In this document: piece by piece, positions 37,111 to 46,525 of the stretch | Position numbering within the stretch: position 1 is the stretch's first letter | Layout: each line of letters opens with the position of its first letter | Assembly (NCBI RefSeq): GCF_030406775.1 | Contig: NZ_CP129119.1 | Coordinates: 716,001-780,000, forward strand | Origin: Sporosarcina trichiuri | GTDB lineage: Bacteria > Bacillota > Bacilli > Bacillales_A > Planococcaceae | Direction: 5' to 3' | DNA: 64,000 nucleotides | Position numbers and translations under genes: made by a program | Notes under the pieces: generated by a model | Told to the model about the DNA's origin: nothing | Database searches by the model: none | Seen by the model: only the letters and a program-made list of their open reading frames with translations

Positions 37111-38814
37111 ATGAAGCTGACAGGCCGGCCGTTTCTGATTTTGCTGCTGCTCTGGACACTGATTGTCCCGGCCGGCACTGTATACCTTTTGACAGCACAC
37201 CCACTGCCTGATGTGAACTGGCTGTGGCTCGGTCTGTCTGCTATTTTCGGATTTTTTAGTATATATTTTCCCATCATCTATAACGGGAAATCGATCGTCC
37301 TGTTCGTCTGGTTCACGCTTCCTGTCTTCCTCTTGTATGGCCTGACTGCAGAAGTACTCGTCACGCAGCTGATCGTCATCACTGCAGTCCTCTCAAAAGC
37401 TCATACAGGCGATGTGCTATACCGGCTGCTGTACAACTCGCTTGCGTACTTCCTGCTGTCATTCCTGTCCGCTGCCGCCTTTGCGCTCGCTGGTGCGGAA
37501 GTCGGCAGCCTGGCGTTCGGTTCGCTTGTCACAGGCGTGATTGCGTATCAGGTTGTCTATTCCGTGCTGTATGATGCGATTTTCAAGCTGTACGGGACGC
37601 TGACGAGACGGATGCGACGCAACACGATGAGAGAGACGCTGTTCCATTATTTCAGACTGCTTCTTGTTGTGCCGCTCGCTGTTTCACTTTACTACATGCT
37701 GGTGTTCTATGGTGCCATCGGGTATGTGCTGATCGGTATACCGTTTTTCCTGATGACTTACTTACTGCGTGTCAACGGACAGCGGGAGGACTTGACAGGC
37801 TTTATCCAGGCGGCCGGTAAAATCGGGCAGCAGCTCGCTGCCATGACCAGAGGCAATGAGATTAACGAAGAGTATCTGACGAAAGCATCCAGTCTGTTTT
37901 CCGCAGATTATATTTACTTATACGACGCTTACGAAGGATGGCTGGAACCGAGGTATTTCTATGCGGATGGAAAAAAACAGACACCGCCGACTGTCCGTTT
38001 AGCGGCTGGGCAGGGGATAGCCGGGAGGCTGCTGTCAGGTGAAACGAGTGAATTGTTTACGCGCCGTGAACAGTGGATCCGCCAGACTGTCACGGTCGTG
38101 CCGGAAAACTTGGAAAGCCTCATGTGCATCCCATTGATCCGGCATCAGAAGGTGGTCGGCGGAGTCGTGCTCGGCAGCAGTAAACGCAACAGCTTCAAAG
38201 AATTTCATCTGAATGTACTGGACTTATTGAGCTCCTATTTTGTCGTAGCTGCCGAGAAGGCGAAGTATATCGAGGAAGCGGAACAGGAGAGCGATATGTG
38301 TGCCCTCACCGGTCTCTATAACTACCGGTATCTGGAACGCCAACTGGAGAGTGAGATAGCCGCCCTAAAGCGGGGCAGTATTGATCAGGTCGCTCTCGTC
38401 ATGCTGGATATCGACCACTTCAAAGCGGTCAATGACACATATGGCCATGAAAATGGCAATCGTGTCCTGCAGCAGCTCAGCAGACTCCTGAAAGAACAAT
38501 GTCCGTCAGGCGGCACGGCAGCACGGTATGGCGGTGAGGAATTCGTTTATATCCTCCCGGGATACTCGAAAGAAAAAGCTGCAGCGTTTGCTGAAATGCT
38601 TCGGCAGTTAATCGAGAAAACGCAAATGACTATACAGAGCCATCTGGATAAGGGGCTGCTGGAGGAAACGATCACCCTCACATCCAGCTTAGGAGTGGCA
38701 GCCTCGCCTGAGGACACCGACGAAGCCATGGTGCTCCTGCGAAACGCAGACCGCGCCCTCTACATCGGAGCGAAGCAGTCGGGACGCAATCGGGTGGGGG
38801 TATACGTGAAGTGA
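37111..38814 (+). CDS. Membrane diguanylate cyclase with GAF domain (first of a pair)
   Basis: 567 aa. About six N-terminal helices (10-225) form an unrecognised membrane sensor, then a GAF-like domain (about 245-390) and a GGDEF domain (about 400-565). The metal site VMLDIDHFKAVNDTYGH and active loop GGEEF (474-478) are intact, so it should make c-di-GMP. No RxxD inhibitory site precedes the loop (CPSGGTAARYGGEEF). Located between folC and the pilus genes, with a paralogue 25 bp downstream. Confidence 0.88.
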   Translation: MKLTGRPFLILLLLWTLIVPAGTVYLLTAHPLPDVNWLWLGLSAIFGFFSIYFPIIYNGKSIVLFVWFTLPVFLLYGLTAEVLVTQLIVITAVLSKAHTGDVLYRLLYNSLAYFLLSFLSAAAFALAGAEVGSLAFGSLVTGVIAYQVVYSVLYDAIFKLYGTLTRRMRRNTMRETLFHYFRLLLVVPLAVSLYYMLVFYGAIGYVLIGIPFFLMTYLLRVNGQREDLTGFIQAAGKIGQQLAAMTRGNEINEEYLTKASSLFSADYIYLYDAYEGWLEPRYFYADGKKQTPPTVRLAAGQGIAGRLLSGETSELFTRREQWIRQTVTVVPENLESLMCIPLIRHQKVVGGVVLGSSKRNSFKEFHLNVLDLLSSYFVVAAEKAKYIEEAEQESDMCALTGLYNYRYLERQLESEIAALKRGSIDQVALVMLDIDHFKAVNDTYGHENGNRVLQQLSRLLKEQCPSGGTAARYGGEEFVYILPGYSKEKAAAFAEMLRQLIEKTQMTIQSHLDKGLLEETITLTSSLGVAASPEDTDEAMVLLRNADRALYIGAKQSGRNRVGVYVK

Positions 38815-38839
38815 GGAACTGCAGAATGGAGTGTGTAAA

Positions 38840-40564
38840 GTGCTAGATTATCCGAAGAGGCAGTTTACAGCATTTGCTCTGTGGCTGCTCGTTGTTCCTG
38901 TCGCCGTTTGGCTGGTGTATGACCGGTTTCCTTTCGAAACGGTGAATTACGGTTTCCTGTCTGCCAATTTCGTCATGATGCTTGTTGCGCTGAGTATGTC
39001 CTTCAAAGTGTTTTCGAACAGCGTTCCAGTTGAACGGTGGATTATATTTGTCGTGTTTTTCCAGTACGGCCTTTTTGCAGAGATGATATTCATGCAGATT
39101 GCGTTACTGACACTGCAATTTCTGAGTAAGTCAAGTCTGCCGCCGCTATACCGGTTTTCGACCAACTCTCTCATGTTCACGCTGGTGTCGATCTTCAGTG
39201 CAGGGATGTTCTATCTCGCAGGCGGCAGTACCGCGGAGCCGACTCTATGGTCATTCACCTTTGCCGCAATCATCTATGCAATCTCCTATTCACTCATCAA
39301 TTCACTGATCATCTTCTGCATGACGAAATTGGAAGGTGAATCGACGGAGAACGAATGGAAACTCACTATATGGGATTTAGCCACGTCTTTGGTATTCATC
39401 CCGTTAGCTGTCGCCTACAGCCTGCTTGCAGATCAGCTTGGAAACTATTCTCTCCTGCTGTTGGGAGCTCCATTCCTGATCATTCTGCTGATCATCAAAC
39501 GGTTCGCTTTTTCAGGGGAGTTTCAGGAGAAACTGTCGTCGGCCGTTGAAATGGGCCATGAACTGACGGACAGCCTGCTGACGGATGAAGTGATTGAAAA
39601 GTTCATCGAGAAGATCAAACACGTCGTGAATTATGACCAGCTGTATCTGCTGGATGTCACGAAACAGAAAGAACTAAAGCTGCTCACTTGCTCGGAAGCG
39701 GGAGAGATTGCAGAGAATTCCCATTTCTTCACTTGCGACCCGGATTCGTATCATCTGATGAATGCAGAAAAAGCGGTAATCCATCCGACTGCCAAGGAAA
39801 TCAGGAAACTGACCCAGTTCTCGTTCAGTAATTCCGTGCAGAGCCTTCTGATTGCTCCAGTCATCCGCAACGGAACGACAGAAGGCTTCCTGATATTGAC
39901 GTCATTCCGGAAGAACTTTTTTGAGGATCTCGACAAGCGGATGGCCGAGCTGCTCACAGGCTATTTCGAAACGTCGATTGTCAAAGCGTATCATTATGAA
40001 AAGACGCTCGCCGTCAGCGAACGCTGCGGTCTTACCAAGCTGAACAACTTCAGGTATCTGACAAAGCAGATGACCCGCGAGATGGATAGGATCCGGTCCG
40101 GGGAGCTCAGTGATTTGTCGGCCATCATCATGGATATCGACCATTTCAAATCCATCAACGATACGTACGGCCACCAGAGCGGCAACGACATATTGGTCAC
40201 GTTTGCGGACATTCTCCGAAAATACGAAACAAATGACCGGACGCTCGCCCGGTATGGCGGAGAAGAGTTTGTGCTCCTGCTCCCCGACATGACGAAAGAC
40301 GGGGCTGCTGATCTCGCGGAACGGATCCGCAGGGAAGTGGAGGAGACGCTGTTCACCATCCAGCCGGACCTGTCGAAGGAGCGGAAACGGATTGGAATCC
40401 GCCTGACCGTGAGTCTCGGCGTCTCCTCTATTCCGGAAGATACGGATTCCGAATCGAGCCTGCTGCGGAATGCCGACCGGGCGCTGTACATCGGCGGCAA
40501 GCAGGCAGGTCGCAACCGTGTCGGAATCTATGAAGCTGACCGTTCAAAACCGATCGGTATTTAA
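38840..40564 (+). CDS. Membrane diguanylate cyclase with GAF domain (second of a pair)
   Basis: 574 aa with the same plan as its neighbour: about six membrane helices (8-220), GAF-like region (about 245-395), GGDEF domain (about 405-565) with IIMDIDHFKSINDTYGH and GGEEF at 473-477. It also lacks a clear RxxD I-site. The two are diverged tandem duplicates: the cyclase domains are close and the membrane parts much less so. GTG 38840 was chosen for its GGAG 8 nt upstream. A terminator follows. Confidence 0.88.
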   Translation: MLDYPKRQFTAFALWLLVVPVAVWLVYDRFPFETVNYGFLSANFVMMLVALSMSFKVFSNSVPVERWIIFVVFFQYGLFAEMIFMQIALLTLQFLSKSSLPPLYRFSTNSLMFTLVSIFSAGMFYLAGGSTAEPTLWSFTFAAIIYAISYSLINSLIIFCMTKLEGESTENEWKLTIWDLATSLVFIPLAVAYSLLADQLGNYSLLLLGAPFLIILLIIKRFAFSGEFQEKLSSAVEMGHELTDSLLTDEVIEKFIEKIKHVVNYDQLYLLDVTKQKELKLLTCSEAGEIAENSHFFTCDPDSYHLMNAEKAVIHPTAKEIRKLTQFSFSNSVQSLLIAPVIRNGTTEGFLILTSFRKNFFEDLDKRMAELLTGYFETSIVKAYHYEKTLAVSERCGLTKLNNFRYLTKQMTREMDRIRSGELSDLSAIIMDIDHFKSINDTYGHQSGNDILVTFADILRKYETNDRTLARYGGEEFVLLLPDMTKDGAADLAERIRREVEETLFTIQPDLSKERKRIGIRLTVSLGVSSIPEDTDSESSLLRNADRALYIGGKQAGRNRVGIYEADRSKPIGI

Positions 40565-40576
40565 CGAATGACAGAA

Positions 40577-40606
40577 ATAGAGATTGCTTCGGCAGTCTCT
40601 GTTTTT
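40577..40606 (+). terminator. Rho-independent terminator after the diguanylate cyclases
   Basis: AGAGATTGC pairs with GCAGTCTCT (one G-U) around a TTCG tetraloop, then GTTTTT. Confidence 0.8.
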
Positions 40607-40631
40607 GTTGTAGATTTGTAGTATCCCTATA

Positions 40632-40660
40632 TTGAACTTGCATCCCCAGTCCGGTATGCT
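40632..40660 (+). promoter_or_regulatory. Promoter of the type IV pilus operon
   Basis: TTGAAC (40632-40637), a 17-bp spacer and TATGCT (40655-40660), about 36 nt before the first minor-pilin reading frame. Confidence 0.55.
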
Positions 40661-40695
40661 GTAGATAGGAAAAAGGACCGAAACGGGGTGATGTC

Positions 40696-41129
40696 ATGAC
40701 AGCGAAAAGCCAGAAAAACCATGAAGCAGGACTTACCTTAGTGGAAATCTTGCATCGCTCGTCATCCTGGGCATCGTGTTTGTTGCTTTCATGACCATCT
40801 TCCCGCAAATGACATTGTTCAACAGCCGCACGGAAGCGAAGCTCGAGACGATGAATGAGGCGCGGGTCATTTTGGAAGAGTACCGGGAAGAAAAGTGGAA
40901 AGAGAAAACACTTGCTCCTTCGAGATTTACAGCTCAGTGAGACTGGTGGAAAGAGACTGAGCCGAAAAATCCGAATGCAACGATATTAATAAAAAAGCTG
41001 CCGGATGAAGGACCGCCCCTCGGCCAGGAGCTGAAACCCGGCATGACCAGATTGCACAAAATCACAATAGAAGTGAACGATAAAGGAAAATTGAGCAGCC
41101 GTTCATTCGGCTATATACAAGTCAAGTAG
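40696..41129 (+). pseudogene. Type IV minor prepilin, disrupted by one frameshift and one stop
   Basis: ATG 40696 begins MTAKSQKNHEAGLTLVEIL, a prepilin cleavage motif, but the frame then breaks. If one G is restored at about 40752 (TTGCATCG to TTGGCATCG) the helix continues ASLVILGIVFVAFMTIFPQM, and the frame runs to an in-frame TGA at 40938-40940. Past that stop it stays open for over 60 codons to TAG at 41127. The intact product would be about 145 aa. Sequencing error at the G pair is possible, but the TGA needs a separate change. Confidence 0.8.
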
Positions 41130-41137
41130 AGGTGAGC

Positions 41138-41578
41138 ATGCTGAAAACTCATAAGGATGAATCCGGCGTAACCCTCGTTGAATTGCTAGCTGTCCTTGTT
41201 CTGATATCGCTGGTGACTGGGATTATCTGGACAGCCATTAATATAAGTGTACGGCATAGCGCAGTAGAAACTACTAAACTTCAGCTGCAGCAGGACGCCA
41301 ACCTGATTATCACCCGGCTGCAGCAAGAACACCGGACGAGAACCTGTTACAGACTGACAGTAGAGTCCTCTGAAGTATCCATCTCCAATTGTGAAGGACA
41401 GGATTCCTTTAAATTGGTGCTCGGCAATAGTTACCGGTACAGCAGCTCAGCAGTGAAATCTGAGTATGTACCAAAAAAGAATAACGTCGATAATTTCACC
41501 CTGACTGTTCAGGATCCGGAAAATAGAAATCTGGCAGTGGATGTAACAACGTCTATAACTCGATATAAAACAGAGTGA
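41138..41578 (+). CDS. Type IV minor pilin
   Basis: 146 aa. A basic leader KTHKDE is followed by the prepilin-peptidase site SGVTLVELL (G at position -1, Glu at +5) and the hydrophobic helix AVLVLISLVTGIIWTAI. The rest is a soluble domain with two cysteines (RTCYRL..SNCEGQ). It resembles PilW/ComGF-like minor pilins that prime pilus assembly. ATG 41138 is used with AGAGGTGA; GTG 41132 lies in the ribosome site. Confidence 0.85.
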   Translation: MLKTHKDESGVTLVELLAVLVLISLVTGIIWTAINISVRHSAVETTKLQLQQDANLIITRLQQEHRTRTCYRLTVESSEVSISNCEGQDSFKLVLGNSYRYSSSAVKSEYVPKKNNVDNFTLTVQDPENRNLAVDVTTSITRYKTE

Positions 41579-41591
41579 AGGAGGGTGACAG

Positions 41592-43062
41592 GTGAAACGG
41601 ACGAAAAACGAAGAAGGATACGCGCTGCTGCTTGTCCTGTTTCTCGTTGTCCTGATTTCAATCCTTGGTGCTGTTTTCATGCGAGCCAGTATCAGTAATG
41701 CTAAGCAGGAACAAATCACTTACAGAAACCAGCTGACTTATGTCGCTGCTGAAACTGGTGTCGATTATGTTAAAACCTTTTCGCCAACCAGTACTACGAC
41801 AAGAAGGATGTAATTGAAACGCAAGTAAAGACATTCCTCGAGAACAGACTTACAACTCCGAATGGTAGAAAGCGACAGCCAAACGAAGCTGATTATACAG
41901 CTGCCCGGCAAGAAGGCGCACGACTCCTGGAACTAGCACTGAAGGGTGTTAACGAAAAACGGATCAACAATGCGTCGGTATCTATTGACAACCAGTACAG
42001 TTTCAAAGTGAACCCCGATAAGCTGCCAGAGATTTCGCTGCAGACGGATGGCGTTACCATCAAGGTGGCTGGCGGTGTGATAGGAGAGAAGACATCGGAC
42101 GGCACGATAAGATACCTGACGTTCGAGCAGCAGTTCCGTGTTCCTTCATTTGATCCAGCAGATTCAAGTGTCACAGGCAGCGGCGGAGGGGACTGGGTAT
42201 ACCCAGGAGACAGTACCATTGCAGCGTGCGCAGACAAGACGAAAATTGAAAACAAAAAATGCAAATCAACTGTGACACCCAGCAGGATCAGTGAAATCGA
42301 CGATTCGACCGTTTACTTTCCGTATGAGTTTTCAACTCTGAATAGACAGAAGCTGGACATTGAAGATTCCAAGGTCTATTTCAAAGGCAGTATGACGGTT
42401 GGCGGCAACGAACTTGAAATCGAAGACTCTATTGTCACTTCTGAAGGGTCTGTGAGTGTCACAAAAGACATCGACATCGAAGATTCCCACTTCTATGTAA
42501 AAGGTTCCGTCACGTCCGATAAAGATATTGAAACCGAAGACTCTATCGTAAACATAGGCTCCAATTTATATGCTAAAAAAGAGCTTGAAATTGAAGACTC
42601 CACTGTGAAGATAGGCGGTTATCTGAAAGCTGATGAAGACATTGAAATCGAAGACTCCACTGTCGAGGTGGCAGGCGAATTAATCGCTGGGAAGGAATTC
42701 GAACTGGAAGACTCGAAAATGATTGTCCGAGGAAGTGCTGCGCTTCGGGGAAACACAGAAATCGAGGATTCCTACTTATATATCGGCGGAGCCCTCCACA
42801 GCAGCGGAAACAAACTGGAGGTCAAAGACAAATCGAAGGTGTGTGTCGCCGGCTCGCTTCAAATCGATAACAAGCCCGAAATCTCGTCATCCAGCTATAT
42901 TTACTATAAAGGGGCGTTTGCCTACTATGAAGGCGGGACTCCGAGCAGCCGTATCCAATGCTGTCAGACGCCGATTTTTCAACGAAGTGTCCTGTGACCG
43001 CTGCCCCTCCTGCAGAAAGCGGCATCAAGTGGCCATCACCTTCACTTGATGTTGAGTATTAA
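41592..43062 (+). pseudogene. PilX-like pilin with IEDS beta-solenoid repeats, two frameshifts
   Basis: GTG 41592 encodes KRTKNEEGYALLLVLFLVVLIS, a PilX-type pilin N-terminus without Glu+5. At about 41775 the frame must gain one base (A4 to A5) to continue FANQYYDKKDVIETQ. About ten repeats of 19-21 residues follow (pattern xLEIEDSxVxVxGxLxxxK), coded by about 42350-42920. At about 42937 another missing base (G3 to G4) ends the frame early; restored, it reads CPVTAAPPAESGIKW and stops at 43060-43062. The restored length is about 490 aa. The repeats look like a beta-solenoid. Confidence 0.78.
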
Positions 43063-43082
43063 TAATAATCCCGGAGGTACCT

Positions 43083-43322
43083 ATGATTCCATATCTGTTA
43101 CTATTGGCAGCTGCACTGCTCTCCGCAGGGCTTATCTATTATTTGATACGGATCAACCGACTGCCGCTGATTACCCTTTGGATCGTCCTGCTAGCAACAT
43201 CCACCGCATTCCTCGCGATGCTCGTCGCGCAGACGATGTCCATCTGTTACGCGCTGCTCGTTATTATCGGTCTGTCGTTCGCGACAGCGGTGCTGCTGGC
43301 GAAACGGCAGGAAAGTCATTAA
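43083..43322 (+). CDS. Small membrane protein in the pilus locus
   Basis: 79 aa, almost entirely hydrophobic: helices at about 2-22, 28-50 and 52-72 and a basic end (KRQESH). GGAGG precedes ATG 43083. It lies between the solenoid pilin and the VanW-like gene, so it may be a membrane partner of one of them. No family recognised. Confidence 0.65.
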   Translation: MIPYLLLLAAALLSAGLIYYLIRINRLPLITLWIVLLATSTAFLAMLVAQTMSICYALLVIIGLSFATAVLLAKRQESH

Positions 43323-43351
43323 GTTCAGTTTGTTGAATGGAGGTTCGGTTC

Positions 43352-44812
43352 GTGGGCAATCGAAGGATCATCAATTATTTCATCAGTATCGCTGGCGTGT
43401 CACTGTTGCTGTTCGGTATTGCTTCCACCGGTTCGTTTGCGGCGGATCAATTTTTGTTCGGCAAGCGGTTCGGCGCTCATACATATGCCGGGCCGTTCGA
43501 TCTGTCGAACCGGACGAGCCGCGACGCAGAGATCAAGCTGACGTCCGATCTGCTTGGTATGCAGGACAACCTGCAGGCGGACCTCGTCTACCAAGATGCA
43601 AAGATTCCGCTGCCTGCGGAACTCGTCACCTATGATTCATCTGCAACAGTGGACCGGGCACAAACGGAAGCGGAGAACCCGCTCGTGGCCTCAGTCAGTG
43701 AAGACGGCCTCCGTGCGCTGCTTGCCCAGGAACTGCCGATGCTGCAGTTCAGCGATTCGGAAGTGGCTTCGATTGCACAGGGGATCAGCGATAAATTATC
43801 ATCCGGCATCATGCCGCAGTCCGTCCAGCTGACGGAGTATTTGGAAACCACACAGCCTGCCGTCACGGTTGCGTCTGCAGACGTGCCGACAGACGGGTTC
43901 TCCCAACAGATGCTGGATGTGCTCGACGCGCTCGATGGTGTGCAGCTTGAGCCGAAAGAGCCATTCTCGCTGCTAGCTTTCATCGAGGAAACGGAAACGG
44001 GCCTGCTTTCCGATGACAAGATGACCATTCTCGCTTCGGCTTTGTATGAAGCCGCCCTTCGTACAAATTTCTGGGTGGAGGAACGGACGATCCGGACGGA
44101 ACTTCTCGACGGAGTCAAGCCGGGATTCGAAGCGGCGATCGACCGTCAGCTCGGGCTCGACTTCGTGCTGACCAATCCGAACCAGACTTCTTACGCAATC
44201 CGCTCGAATTGGAGCGGCGGTGCACTGCATGTCGAATATGCCGGTCTCCCGCTCCGTTATGCATACGAACCGTATGTCGCTGAAACGAACAAGTACGAGC
44301 CGAAGACGACCGTTCATTATAATAAAGACCTGGCGGCTGGCCGCGTCGATCTGCTGACGGAAGGCCGTGACGGCTCCGAAGTGATCGTCCAGCGCAAAAT
44401 CCTGGAAGATGGCGGACTCCTGACCGTGGAGCCGGTGTCCGAAGACTTCTACCCTCCGGTCTCCCGTGTCGAGGAGCATGCGCTTGCGCGTCCTGAGACG
44501 GAGACACCTGATTCGGGTGGAACCGATACAGGAACGCCGGGCTCCTCGGCGGACGGCGGCTCATCCAGTCCCAACGATTCGTCGCCAGATGGGAATTCAT
44601 CTGACGGATCGGGCACTGATAATACGCAAAATAATGAGCCCGGCAAACCGGGCACCGATGGTAACAACGATGGGAACTCCGGCAGCCCAGGAAATAGGAA
44701 GCCGTCTTCCGGCAATCCAGATGACCAAGTCGGAAGCATCAATGGCAAGCCTTCTGCGAAACCGCAAGGCGACGGCCATATTTACGACAAAGGCGGAAAC
44801 CTCATCAAGTGA
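43352..44812 (+). CDS. VanW-like secreted protein with a G5-like region and disordered tail
   Basis: 486 aa. A signal or anchor helix (about 8-28) is followed by an extracytoplasmic region. LEPKEPFSLLAFI, SALYEAALRTNFWVEERTI and LGLDFVLTNPNQTSYAI follow the order of VanW-domain motifs; AAGRVDLLTEGRDGSEVIVQRKIL resembles a G5 domain. From about 375 it is Ser/Gly/Asp/Asn/Pro-rich and probably extends through the cell wall. GTG 43352 has GGAGG 8 nt upstream; ATG 43337 has none. Its position suggests a role in pilus passage or wall anchoring. Confidence 0.72.
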   Translation: MGNRRIINYFISIAGVSLLLFGIASTGSFAADQFLFGKRFGAHTYAGPFDLSNRTSRDAEIKLTSDLLGMQDNLQADLVYQDAKIPLPAELVTYDSSATVDRAQTEAENPLVASVSEDGLRALLAQELPMLQFSDSEVASIAQGISDKLSSGIMPQSVQLTEYLETTQPAVTVASADVPTDGFSQQMLDVLDALDGVQLEPKEPFSLLAFIEETETGLLSDDKMTILASALYEAALRTNFWVEERTIRTELLDGVKPGFEAAIDRQLGLDFVLTNPNQTSYAIRSNWSGGALHVEYAGLPLRYAYEPYVAETNKYEPKTTVHYNKDLAAGRVDLLTEGRDGSEVIVQRKILEDGGLLTVEPVSEDFYPPVSRVEEHALARPETETPDSGGTDTGTPGSSADGGSSSPNDSSPDGNSSDGSGTDNTQNNEPGKPGTDGNNDGNSGSPGNRKPSSGNPDDQVGSINGKPSAKPQGDGHIYDKGGNLIK

Positions 44813-44851
44813 CACCCTAACAAGTGAACGTACGTCTGGAGGAAACTACCC

Positions 44852-46513
44852 ATGGCAGCACCCCGTAAACGGCTCGGCGATCTGCTCGTCGAGTCGGGTT
44901 TGATCACCACTACACAGCTTGACACGGCGCTTGCCGAGAAACCGCGGGATCAGCGTCTTGGTGATGCGCTGCTTTCCCGCGGGTTCATCACAGAGCAGCA
45001 GCTGATCGAAGTGCTTGAATTCCAGCTCGGGATTCCGCACATCAACCTGTTCCGCTATCCGTTTGATCCGAAATTGTTCAACATCGTGCCGAAGGAGTTC
45101 GCAAAGCGCAACCTGCTCGTGCCGCTGAAGACGGACGGCGACCGGCTGTTTGTCGCGATGAGCGACCCGATGGACTACCTGACCGTCGAGGATCTTCGCC
45201 TGTCAACAGGATTCCATATCGAGACGGCGATCGCCTCGAAAGACGATATTCTGCGGACGATTTCCAAGTATTATGATAATGAATCGTTCGAGGACATCTT
45301 CATCGACCAGCCGGAAGAGACGGCGACCCAGCAGCAGCAGGAACTGACGGACCTCGATTCGCCGGTCGTCCGTCTCGTCAACCAGCTCATGGTGTCCGCG
45401 GTCACGCAGAAGGCGAGTGACATCCACCTCGATCCCCAGGAGAACGAACTGCTCATCCGGTTCCGTCTCGACGGGATGCTGAAGACGGAGCGGGTGCTGC
45501 CGAAGCATATGCAGGGAATGCTGACGGCACGCATCAAAATCCTCGCAAACCTCGACATCACCGAACAGCGGCTGCCGCAGGACGGGCGCATCAAGACGAC
45601 GATCGATTTCCGGCCGATCGATCTGCGAGTGTCCACCCTGCCGACCATATTAGGTGAAAAGATCGTCATGCGGATCCTGGACTTGAGCAGCTCCCTCAGC
45701 GACTTGAAGAAACTCGGGTTCAGCCCTCTCAATCTCGACCGGTTCCTGAATGAAATCACGCGCCCGAATGGCATCGTGCTCATCTCCGGGCCGACGGGAT
45801 CCGGGAAATCGTCGACGCTGTACGCGGCGCTCAACAAACTGAATGCCGAAGAAGTGAACATCATCACCGTCGAGGACCCGGTCGAGTACCAGCTGTCCGG
45901 CGTCAATCAAATCCAGGTGAATCAGAACGTCGGCCTGACGTTTGCGACCGGCCTCCGTTCGATCCTCCGGCAGGACCCCGATATCGTCATGGTCGGTGAG
46001 ATCCGGGACCGCGATACAGTGGAAATCGCCATCCGCGCGTCACTCACCGGGCACCTTGTCCTCAGCACCATCCATACGAACGATTCCGTTGCATCCATCA
46101 CGCGATTGCTCGATATGGGTGTCGAGCCGTTCCTCGTGACAGCGTCGCTGAACGCGGTCGTTGCACAGCGGCTTATCCGGAAAGTGTGCCGGGACTGCGG
46201 GCGCAAGATGCCGGCGACTGAGCGTGAAAAAGAGATTTTCGCTAAACGCGGCATGACGATCGACCAGGTGAACCGCGGACCGGGCTGCGCGGCCTGTAAC
46301 ATGACGGGCTACCGCGGCCGGGTCGCGATCCATGAGGTATTGATCATCGACGACGCCATGCGGGACTTGATCAACAGCCATGCGACACCTGCAAAGATGC
46401 GGGATGCGGCCGTCGACAGCGGCACCGTATTCCTCGTTGACGACGGACTGGAAAAAGTGAAACAGGGCATGACGACGACGGAAGAAGTGCTCCGCGTCGC
46501 CTTGCCGGAGTAA
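44852..46513 (+). CDS. pilB: PilB, type IV pilus extension ATPase with MshEN domain
   Basis: 553 aa. The N-terminus has two MshEN motifs, RLGDLLVESGLIT (7-19) and RLGDALLSRGFIT (35-47), of the type that binds c-di-GMP in MshE and PilB. The GspE/PilB core has Walker A GPTGSGKS (313-320), Walker B region GEIRD (382-386) and the zinc tetracysteine C446, C449, C479, C482. It drives pilin polymerisation at the inner membrane. GGAGG precedes ATG 44852. Confidence 0.94.
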   Translation: MAAPRKRLGDLLVESGLITTTQLDTALAEKPRDQRLGDALLSRGFITEQQLIEVLEFQLGIPHINLFRYPFDPKLFNIVPKEFAKRNLLVPLKTDGDRLFVAMSDPMDYLTVEDLRLSTGFHIETAIASKDDILRTISKYYDNESFEDIFIDQPEETATQQQQELTDLDSPVVRLVNQLMVSAVTQKASDIHLDPQENELLIRFRLDGMLKTERVLPKHMQGMLTARIKILANLDITEQRLPQDGRIKTTIDFRPIDLRVSTLPTILGEKIVMRILDLSSSLSDLKKLGFSPLNLDRFLNEITRPNGIVLISGPTGSGKSSTLYAALNKLNAEEVNIITVEDPVEYQLSGVNQIQVNQNVGLTFATGLRSILRQDPDIVMVGEIRDRDTVEIAIRASLTGHLVLSTIHTNDSVASITRLLDMGVEPFLVTASLNAVVAQRLIRKVCRDCGRKMPATEREKEIFAKRGMTIDQVNRGPGCAACNMTGYRGRVAIHEVLIIDDAMRDLINSHATPAKMRDAAVDSGTVFLVDDGLEKVKQGMTTTEEVLRVALPE

Positions 46514-46525
46514 GGGGGAATCCAT

